A stretch of 15,236 nt of DNA, from assembly GCA_023145185.1 (NCBI GenBank), contig JAGLEG010000521.1, positions 1 to 15,236 of the forward strand. Reading direction: 5' to 3'. Of the stretch, positions 1 through 5,040 are shown one piece after another; position 1 is the first letter of the stretch, and the number at the start of each line of letters is the position of its first letter. The DNA is from Thermoplasmata archaeon (lineage in GTDB: Archaea; Thermoplasmatota; Penumbrarchaeia; Penumbrarchaeales; Penumbrarchaeaceae). The position numbers and the translations under genes were made by a program. The notes below the pieces were generated by a model, which saw nothing but the letters and a program-made list of their open reading frames with translations, was not told the origin of the DNA and ran no database searches.

Positions 1-210
1 TACCTTCTGGGGAAATCCATCAGCATAGAGGAGGAGATGACCTCGTCCCCGAACCTTGACTATTACTCTGCAGGGGTTGAACAGACCGGGCCAACCGGAA
101 AGATCAACGGATCTGAGGTCGTGGGGGTCTGTCCTGATTGCGGATACTCCCTGAAATACGAGGGCGGATGCAATATCTGCTACTCCTGTGGTTACTCCAA
201 ATGTTCGTGA
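1..210 (+). CDS. nrdJ: Class II (adenosylcobalamin-dependent) ribonucleotide reductase, C-terminal end, partial
   Basis: Frame 1 is open from the window edge to a TGA at 208-210, giving the last 69 residues of a protein whose start lies outside the window. The tail carries C44-P-D-C47, then C57, C60-Y-S-C63 and C68, one residue before the end. This cysteine-rich tail, with a GYSKC-type ending, is what I know from B12-dependent class II ribonucleotide reductases, which reduce ribonucleotides to deoxyribonucleotides in the cytoplasm. In the family the C-terminal cysteines are thought to bind a metal and/or shuttle electrons to the active site. The segment before it (residues 25-40, with GVEQTGPTG) is the usual variable linker. 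The next gene starts 10 bp downstream on the same strand and may be co-transcribed. The catalytic core cannot be checked here, so the call rests on the tail alone. Confidence 0.87.
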   Translation, partial: YLLGKSISIEEEMTSSPNLDYYSAGVEQTGPTGKINGSEVVGVCPDCGYSLKYEGGCNICYSCGYSKCS

Positions 211-220
211 GAGGCAGATA

Positions 221-814
221 ATGGAAGAGAGAGGTGAGAAGTTAAAAGGGGATGGATTGATCCCACCCTGGTCCAGACAGGACGGTATCAGGGTGGTCCC
301 CGGGGCCTTCAGACCCATGGATCAGCTATTGAAGGAGAGACTTCACGCGCTCAAGGAGGACCTGTGCTCACTTGGTATTGAGTATCAGGGTGGTTTCGCA
401 CTGGCGATAAGGAGCATAAGTGGATTCTACTGCACCCGGAGGAATAGCTCCCTTCTGGATATCGCCGGAGACGATCTGATCGACGTGATCGATTACGACC
501 CAACAAGAAGATGGTTGATCGCATCGGAGATGGGGGATATCGACCCCATGGTGGAAGTGTTCTGGTTCGGCACCAGGGCATTTCCGGAGGACATGATATA
601 CTGCATAACATCGAAAGATGAGGAGTTCACGCTCCTCTCCGATACTGTAGGCCGACCAAGGATAGATAAGATACTCTCCATCATGAAGAAATGGAAGGAT
701 AACAGGGTTTCAAGGATCGATAATGTCCTTCTCTGGAGAGGTGGCGATCTGGGATCGTTGAAGAAGTTTCTGGTGGAGCATTATTCCCCGGAGAACGATC
801 AGAGGTCCCAATGA
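221..814 (+). CDS. Possible divergent class II aldolase/adducin-like protein
   Basis: This 197-residue soluble protein has no signal peptide or membrane segment. I chose the ATG at 221 because GAGG (211-214) lies at normal spacing. A GTG at 188 is also in frame but sits inside the ribonucleotide reductase gene. Residues 58-91 (a GGF...R...GFYCTRRNSS segment followed by a DDLIDVID stretch) resemble the part of class II aldolase/adducin domains where a TR-G-S-S-L motif precedes DDLV-V-D. The following A-S-E (101-103) and the strand at 123-130 fit the order of that fold. The zinc-binding histidine pair expected near residues 105-130 is absent; I see only G-D-I-D and V-F-W-F there. If the family call is right, this is probably not a classical zinc aldolase. 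Its 3' end overlaps the convergent nuclease gene by 16 bp. The substrate is unknown. Confidence 0.5.
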   Translation: MEERGEKLKGDGLIPPWSRQDGIRVVPGAFRPMDQLLKERLHALKEDLCSLGIEYQGGFALAIRSISGFYCTRRNSSLLDIAGDDLIDVIDYDPTRRWLIASEMGDIDPMVEVFWFGTRAFPEDMIYCITSKDEEFTLLSDTVGRPRIDKILSIMKKWKDNRVSRIDNVLLWRGGDLGSLKKFLVEHYSPENDQRSQ

Positions 815-1563
815 TCCTCCAGCACCCCGTCCGTCTCGATCACGATCCCATCAAGAACGGGAGCTGTGTCCACGATCCCAAACCAGTAGATCACCATCCC
901 TGGGCCAAAGAGCTCATGGTATGGGATAACCTGTTTGGTCAGGTTCTTGTTGATCTCCTTGAGGTCTCCAAAGGATGCCTTTGACTCGATCCATTTGATG
1001 CTCTCACCCCTGAAGAATATAGGTGATTTTAACAGAAAATCTGGAGTCTTTGACCCCGCAGCCCTGAGATCTTCCTCACGTTCATAGGTTATCCCATGGG
1101 AGTCAAGCCATATCTTGATCCTCTCCTCTCCCCTGATACCTCTTTCCCTCTGCACTCGATCCCCCATGGGCGAGTAAATAGGGTCGTTCTCATTTACCTC
1201 GATAAGCTCTCTTTTCATCCTTTTATCCTTGATCTTGGACGTATCCATGAGCATCTTTCGAAACGACTTCTTGCCGATACCCTGGCTGGTCAGAATGATG
1301 AATGCGGTCATAACAGCTGGAAACGAAAGGCCCTCGGAGATATCGAGAAAGGACCTCCCACCGTCCCACTGCTTGATCAATTTCGGAGCGGAGTTCTTGA
1401 CACGGTGAAACTGCTGGGTTACCATTCTTATCATTTTCTGAGTGTAGACCACCAGGAAGAACTCCTTGGATAGATCGTTGTACTTCCGGGTCAACCTCTC
1501 GATATCCCGATAGTTCCTGAGTTCGGAATAGATCTTATTGTAGCTGGATTCATCGATGATCAT
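799..1563 (-). CDS. Archaeal TPD-family (CDIN1/C15orf41-like) PD-(D/E)XK-type nuclease
   Basis: This 254-residue protein contains T173-P174-D175 and E193-S194-K195, separated by a predicted strand. The spacing matches the D...ExK catalytic signature of PD-(D/E)XK nucleases. The surrounding words KTPDFLL, WIESKASFGD and FGPGMVIYW (219-227) are the hallmark of the TPD family. From memory, human CDIN1 (C15orf41, mutated in congenital dyserythropoietic anaemia type I) has nearly the same words, and the family has been related to archaeal Holliday-junction resolvases. Residues 142-147 (RGIRGE) probably supply the helix-borne acidic residue of the fold. The N-terminal 130 residues are helical and basic and probably bind nucleic acid. 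The ATG at 1561-1563 follows a GGGGA 10 nt upstream on the minus strand. The gene is convergent with and overlaps the aldolase-like gene. The family and catalytic motif are clear. The biological substrate is not known from sequence. Confidence 0.88.
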   Translation of the reverse strand: MIIDESSYNKIYSELRNYRDIERLTRKYNDLSKEFFLVVYTQKMIRMVTQQFHRVKNSAPKLIKQWDGGRSFLDISEGLSFPAVMTAFIILTSQGIGKKSFRKMLMDTSKIKDKRMKRELIEVNENDPIYSPMGDRVQRERGIRGEERIKIWLDSHGITYEREEDLRAAGSKTPDFLLKSPIFFRGESIKWIESKASFGDLKEINKNLTKQVIPYHELFGPGMVIYWFGIVDTAPVLDGIVIETDGVLEDHWDL

Positions 1564-1605
1564 ATTATCCGTTCCCCGTACCTCAACCGATAGCCTAATG
1601 CTAGG

Positions 1606-1615
1606 TGATTAAAGT
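1606..1615 (-). promoter_or_regulatory. Candidate TATA element for the TPD nuclease gene
   Basis: On the minus strand ACTTTAATC lies about 45 bp upstream of the nuclease ATG. An archaeal start about 25 bp downstream would leave a leader of about 20 nt that includes the GGGGA at 1573-1577. The match to a TATA box is only fair. Transcription could instead come from the AT-rich DNA beyond the Mut7-C remnant. Confidence 0.3.
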
Positions 1616-1631
1616 ATGTTTTGATAGGTCC

Positions 1632-1819
1632 CTATTCCCGCGTAATTGGCGATCTCCCTTCATCAACCGAGTACCTGATCACATCATTATCATCCATCTT
1701 CCTGAGGTAGAGTACGTCATAGCCGGCAAGCCTTAGCCATCTTGATAATGACCCCAGCATCTCATCGCACATCAGTTTCTCTGCGGTTGACCAGTTGCAT
1801 CCATTCAAGCATCATCCAT
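1632..1819 (-). pseudogene. Truncated, frameshifted remnant of a Mut7-C RNase-domain gene
   Basis: Reading the minus strand from an ATG at 1772 gives 46 residues ending at TAG (1632-1634). They begin C-D-E-M-L-G-S-L-S-R-W-L-R-L-A-G-Y-D and end with D-E-G-R-S-P-I-T-R-E. This is the N-terminal third of the Mut7-C RNase domain (PIN-like), whose family pattern is F-x-D-x-M-L-G-x-L-A-R-W-L-R-x-L-G-Y-D, then E-G-R-x-L-L-T-R-D. Family members usually continue for about 100 more residues to a zinc ribbon. Here only 68 bp remain before the nuclease gene, so that part is lost. A strong GGAGGTG (minus strand, 1823-1829) sits just before an ATG at 1817-1819, but that frame stops after four codons (ATG GAT GAT GCT TGA) and is one base out of register with the Mut7-C frame. 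The reading frame is therefore broken at its start as well as truncated at its end. A short functional peptide from TTG (1806-1808) or ATG (1770-1772) is possible but unlikely. Confidence 0.72.
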
Positions 1820-1830
1820 ATACACCTCCG

Positions 1831-2035
1831 TAATATATATTTCCCGCTTTATCTTCGATATTCATGTTTATGCTTCTTGTACGACCTATATTCATGATGG
1901 GTTATTATAATCTTATTATCGCTATAAACAATATATTTAGTAGTTTTAATACCGTATTGTCATTCTGACATTATATGTATTATCATTTTATTCTAATAAT
2001 TGATCACCTGATTTTGTTCAACGTTCGCATCATAA
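1831..2035. other. AT-rich intergenic DNA without recognisable gene
   Basis: This stretch is much richer in A and T than its neighbours and has no open frame of useful length on either strand. It holds a TATA-like run on the minus strand at 1834-1842 that may have served the broken Mut7-C gene, and a small perfect inverted repeat, TGTCA-TTC-TGACA, at 1959-1971. I see no RNA gene or mobile-element end. Confidence 0.6.
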
Positions 2036-2087
2036 CACTTATATAACTTGTACCACAAATGATAGCTTAGAGAAAAGACCTGGAGGT
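2036..2087 (+). promoter_or_regulatory. Promoter and ribosome binding site of the TSP3-repeat secreted protein gene
   Basis: CTTATATAA at 2038-2046 is a good archaeal TATA box. Initiation about 25 bp downstream would fall near 2067-2070 and give a leader of about 25 nt. GGAGGT at 2082-2087 is a near-consensus Shine-Dalgarno sequence, 7 nt before the ATG at 2095. Together they fix the start of the next gene. Confidence 0.7.
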
Positions 2088-2094
2088 CTACTAA

Positions 2095-4491
2095 ATGAAA
2101 AGTTTGGCAATATTGATCGCATTGGTCCTGGGGGTTTCTGCCTTCATGGGCTTTGCTAGCGCCTTGAACCCACTCTCCAATAAGGATGCGGACTACGATC
2201 CTGACGGAGATATGCTTGATAACGTTGCGGAGTTCGCAGCTGGATCGGACCCCAATAACTGGGATACGGACGGCGACGGACTTCCGGACGGGTGGGAGGT
2301 TGAGAGCGGAATGAGCCCGGTGGACCCATCCGACGCAAGTGATGATTTCGACTTCTTCGGAGGAGAGGAGAACGCGAACTTCAACCTCGTGGACTATCCC
2401 TACGACAACTATGCAGAGTACTACAGGCTGGCATACGTGGACAGCCAGACCGGGGAGAACGTCTACAGGGCCACAGACCCGACCAACGCGGACACAGATG
2501 GTGACGGCCTGCTGGACCCGGATGACCAGTTCCCCTGGGACTACAGCAACGACGGGACCGGCGGCTCAGGAAATGGAGGCGGAGACTCTGGTGGAGGAGG
2601 GGACGGACCTGCAGAGGGCGACGGTGACGGAGACGGAGATGGCAACTCGGACGATGACGGGGATGGGCTCTCCGACACCGAGGAGATGAGACAGGGAACC
2701 GACCCGAACAACCCCGACACGGACGGGGATGGACTCAACGACGCTGGAGAGATCGCGCTCGGACTGGACCCAAACGACTGGGACACCGATAACGATATGC
2801 TCATAGATGGTGTTGAAGCGGGATCTGGAGATTCCACTGATGGACACCTCGTCGATACGGATAACGACGGCCTTCCGGACCCTTGGGAGGACAACGACGA
2901 CGACGGCATCCTCAACATAGAGGAGCAGGACATCGTATACTGGTTCTGGGCCTGGATGACGCCCCCTGACATGGGTGGCGGTGGAATGGACCCCGAGCTT
3001 ACAACCCTCATAGCATACCGTTTCAGGCTCAACCCCAACAGGAACGACAGCGATGGAGACGATATCTCCGACGATAAGGAGACACAGGCCTATGCTCCCG
3101 GACCGATCAACAAGAACTCCAGGGAGGAGTACGGATACGAACAGGTGACCAATGAGACCGGCGGTGGCAGATGGGTTCCCGACAGGTGGAACAACGACCA
3201 CTCGCTCAAGAACACCGGCTCTGGCTTCTCCAAGCTTACCGACGGCAGGTACAACTGGTGGACATACTGGTTCACCAAGGCCTTCGAATATGGGGAGCTT
3301 CCGTTCAATACCTACAACGTCGTGCTGTACAATATCAACCCATGGCTGGTCTGGTACATGAGCGGCGCTCCAACATCTATATCTCCCGAGGATTTCGCCG
3401 TTCTGTGGTTCAACCAGGACGTCGCCATGCCTGGATATAAATCATATACCACATTTGGAGACTGTTTGGGCTGGATGGAAAAGGGACCGGCCCCTGTAAC
3501 ACCCAAGCTCTACAGATGGAACATGTACGATACCGACCCGGTCAGCGACGATACGGACGGCGACAGAATGGATGATAATTGGGACCCCAGGCCTACGATC
3601 CCCGATGACAGGCTTGATACAAGCATATCCCTCAACAGGATCGGCTTCCCGCAGGCTGGCGGCGGACTCGACTGGTACATCCCCGGGTTCGGACCTGGAG
3701 AGCAGTTCCCGGTATCCGCGCTCCTTGCGCCCACTTTCGTCCAATACGACGCTAATGGCTTCCTTCATGACTTCTACGGCTTCCCGTACAGGATCATCGA
3801 CTCCACCATGAACAAGGGAACCTCGCTCTACATGGAGGTCATAATCGGTATAGAGAACGGGCATCCAAATTCCGAATTCTTCCTGGAGGAGTACTACAGG
3901 AACCTCAACGTTAGTATCACCTTCCACAATGGTACTATCGACGTGGACCCTGCTGCCTTCGACGGTTGGGAGGGCCCGTCCGATAACAAATCCTATGATG
4001 AAGATGATGATATCGATGGAGACGGGATACCAAGAGCTGGAGATTTCTCCATGACCAGTCCATGGGTCTACAATCCGCAGACGACGGACTATCCTACTTT
4101 CGAATTGGGCCTGGATGAACTGGCTCAGGAGAAGATAGTGGAAGAGATGAACTTCGAGGCGTTCAATCCTGCGGACTATGAATATGATGGATTCTCGGTC
4201 CCGGGACCGGACGATCCATACGTGGACCCGCTCACGGGCGTGGGACACTCCGGATTGAACCTCCCGTTCTTCAACGTATCCAACTATCCTGGAGATGCAC
4301 CTCTATCTGGTAACGGCATCTGGATATACTGGAGCAGAATGACCTTCTACAAGCTGGGCTTCTACTTCATGGTCCCCGAGGGGGTCATGGCGGGCTATGT
4401 GGTCATCGATATGGTGATCATAACCGAGGAGAACATACATGTGGAGGAGTCGTTCGACGCCTTCGGTGGATATCCGTACATAACCTATTGA
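2095..4491 (+). CDS. Secreted acidic protein with thrombospondin type 3-like calcium-binding repeats
   Basis: This 798-residue protein starts with a clear signal peptide (residues 1-23, Lys then a hydrophobic core ending in A-S-A), so it should be exported by Sec. Residues 30-82 and about 125-275 hold repeated calcium-binding loops of the type D-T-D-G-D-G-L-x-D, as in thrombospondin type 3 repeats. A Gly/Asp-rich linker (about 153-192) interrupts them. Single loops recur near 313-330, 478-500 (D-T-D-G-D-R-M-D-D) and 640-655 (D-I-D-G-D-G-I). The remainder (about 330-480 and 500-798) is rich in aromatic residues and looks beta-rich. I do not recognise a catalytic family in it. Unlike the two other surface proteins here, it ends in soluble sequence (Y-P-Y-I-T-Y) without a membrane anchor or visible sorting motif, so it is probably released or held non-covalently, for instance through calcium. 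It has its own promoter and terminator. A structural or adhesive role is likely but unproven. Confidence 0.85.
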   Translation: MKSLAILIALVLGVSAFMGFASALNPLSNKDADYDPDGDMLDNVAEFAAGSDPNNWDTDGDGLPDGWEVESGMSPVDPSDASDDFDFFGGEENANFNLVDYPYDNYAEYYRLAYVDSQTGENVYRATDPTNADTDGDGLLDPDDQFPWDYSNDGTGGSGNGGGDSGGGGDGPAEGDGDGDGDGNSDDDGDGLSDTEEMRQGTDPNNPDTDGDGLNDAGEIALGLDPNDWDTDNDMLIDGVEAGSGDSTDGHLVDTDNDGLPDPWEDNDDDGILNIEEQDIVYWFWAWMTPPDMGGGGMDPELTTLIAYRFRLNPNRNDSDGDDISDDKETQAYAPGPINKNSREEYGYEQVTNETGGGRWVPDRWNNDHSLKNTGSGFSKLTDGRYNWWTYWFTKAFEYGELPFNTYNVVLYNINPWLVWYMSGAPTSISPEDFAVLWFNQDVAMPGYKSYTTFGDCLGWMEKGPAPVTPKLYRWNMYDTDPVSDDTDGDRMDDNWDPRPTIPDDRLDTSISLNRIGFPQAGGGLDWYIPGFGPGEQFPVSALLAPTFVQYDANGFLHDFYGFPYRIIDSTMNKGTSLYMEVIIGIENGHPNSEFFLEEYYRNLNVSITFHNGTIDVDPAAFDGWEGPSDNKSYDEDDDIDGDGIPRAGDFSMTSPWVYNPQTTDYPTFELGLDELAQEKIVEEMNFEAFNPADYEYDGFSVPGPDDPYVDPLTGVGHSGLNLPFFNVSNYPGDAPLSGNGIWIYWSRMTFYKLGFYFMVPEGVMAGYVVIDMVIITEENIHVEESFDAFGGYPYITY

Positions 4492-4513
4492 GGTGCAGAT
4501 ATTTGGCCGACCT

Positions 4514-4540
4514 GGGGGCCCTTTTGGGCCCCCTTTTTTT
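4514..4540 (+). terminator. Intrinsic-type terminator after the TSP3-repeat gene
   Basis: GGGGGCCC (4514-4521), a TTTT loop and GGGCCCCC (4526-4533) form a perfect 8-bp GC stem, followed directly by seven T residues (4534-4540), 22 bp after the stop codon. The T run alone would be enough for archaeal termination. The hairpin makes it look like a bacterial-style terminator. Confidence 0.85.
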
Positions 4541-4652
4541 ATTTTGATTTTAATCATTATACAAGCCAAAATAAAAAAACCTGAAAAATCTTTGATTTTT
4601 CTAAGGTTTGAATGTTTAAGAGTTTAGCTCAATCCAAACTTAACATTCAAGA
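4540..4652. repeat. Multi-hairpin element, copy 1
   Basis: Three inverted repeats follow one another. Stem A is TATTTTG (4540-4546) with CAAAATA (4567-4573). Stem B is AAACCT (4577-4582) plus GAAAAATC (4583-4590), a TTT loop, then GATTTTTC (4594-4601), a two-base TA bulge and AGGTTT (4604-4609). Stem C is TTGAATGTTTAAG (4608-4620) with CTTAACATTCAA (4639-4650), one bulged T and an 18-nt loop. The first 83 bp recur almost unchanged 123-124 bp downstream. There is no open frame. It starts in the T run of the terminator. It could be a structured RNA, a palindromic intergenic element or a regulatory leader. I do not recognise a known family. Confidence 0.8.
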
Positions 4653-4662
4653 TCAATACAGT

Positions 4663-4775
4663 TATTTTGATTTTAATCATTATACAAGCCAAAATAAAAA
4701 AAACCTGACGAATCTTTGATTCGTCAAAGGTTTGAATGTTTAAGAGATTAACATTTTTCAGCCTAACATTCAGTT
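4663..4775. repeat. Multi-hairpin element, copy 2
   Basis: This is the tandem copy of the element at 4540-4652. Stem A is TATTTTG (4663-4669) with CAAAATA (4690-4696). Stem B is AAACCT (4701-4706) plus GACGAATC (4707-4714), TTT, GATTCGTC (4718-4725), an AA bulge and AGGTTT (4728-4733). Stem C is TTGAATGTTTAAG (4732-4744) with the weaker partner CCTAACATTCAG (4762-4773). Compared with copy 1, the A run is one base longer, the bulge is AA instead of TA, and two base pairs in stem B are changed on both sides so that pairing is kept. The loop of stem C is unrelated between the copies. Confidence 0.8.
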
Positions 4776-4865
4776 TCAGTTAAGATTTGAACAACGTTCT
4801 AGCCTAAATAAAATCACTGGTGGATCATGGTGGAGTTCCGCATAAACTTCCGTAGATACAACCTA

Positions 4866-4950
4866 ACTTTGACATAAATGAGCATAGATGAATGTCAAAG
4901 TGAGGTCTCTCCCAAAATTGACAGACCCAGATTATATTCTATCTGTCAAA
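4866..4950. promoter_or_regulatory. Four TTGACA-type half sites in alternating orientation (candidate operator)
   Basis: ACTTTGACAT (4866-4875) is matched by its exact reverse complement ATGTCAAAGT (4892-4901). TTGACAGA (4918-4925) is matched by its exact reverse complement TCTGTCAA (4942-4949). The GAC/GTC cores lie 23, 26 and 25 bp apart, so the sites repeat with alternating orientation about every 25 bp. The last site ends about 16 bp before a TATA box. This suggests binding of a dimeric regulator upstream of the gene that starts at 5041. No regulator can be named. The 90 bp before it (4776-4865) holds nothing I can identify. Confidence 0.5.
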
Positions 4951-4965
4951 GTTGGGATACAAACC

Positions 4966-5031
4966 GTTAATATACCTAGTAGGCATTTGCATCTTCTGTT
5001 CCAGCACGATTCCACATGGACCGTTGGAGGG
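4966..5031 (+). promoter_or_regulatory. Promoter and ribosome binding site of the Asp-box surface protein gene
   Basis: GTTAATATA at 4966-4974 is a plausible archaeal TATA box. Initiation about 25 bp later would fall near 4997 and give a leader of about 45 nt. GGAGGG at 5026-5031 is a Shine-Dalgarno match 9 nt before the ATG at 5041. This decides the start: the same frame is open up to an ATG at 4888, but that lies upstream of the TATA box and would bury the signal peptide. Confidence 0.6.
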
Positions 5032-5040
5032 ATCAATACC

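Noticed and set aside
188..220. GTG start at 188 for the aldolase-like gene
   Set aside because: It lies inside the ribonucleotide reductase tail and has no ribosome binding site of its own, while ATG 221 has GAGG at suitable spacing.
2541..2700. Simple-sequence repeat in the Gly/Asp-coding stretch
   Set aside because: The near-repeats of GACGG/GATGG are explained by the D-G-D-G protein sequence and are not a separate DNA element.
3442..4248. 268-codon open frame on the minus strand inside the TSP3-repeat gene
   Set aside because: It is a shadow of the biased codons of the real gene: no ribosome binding site, no domain, and arginine/valine/isoleucine-rich sequence typical of antisense frames.
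4540..4775. CRISPR array
   Set aside because: Only two copies exist, the repeated part is over 80 bp with internal hairpins, and no cas gene is present.
4888..5040. 51-codon N-terminal extension of the Asp-box surface protein from ATG 4888
   Set aside because: It would start upstream of the TATA box and overlap the inverted-repeat sites, and it would put the signal peptide in the middle of the protein. The ATG at 5041 has a GGAGGG before it.
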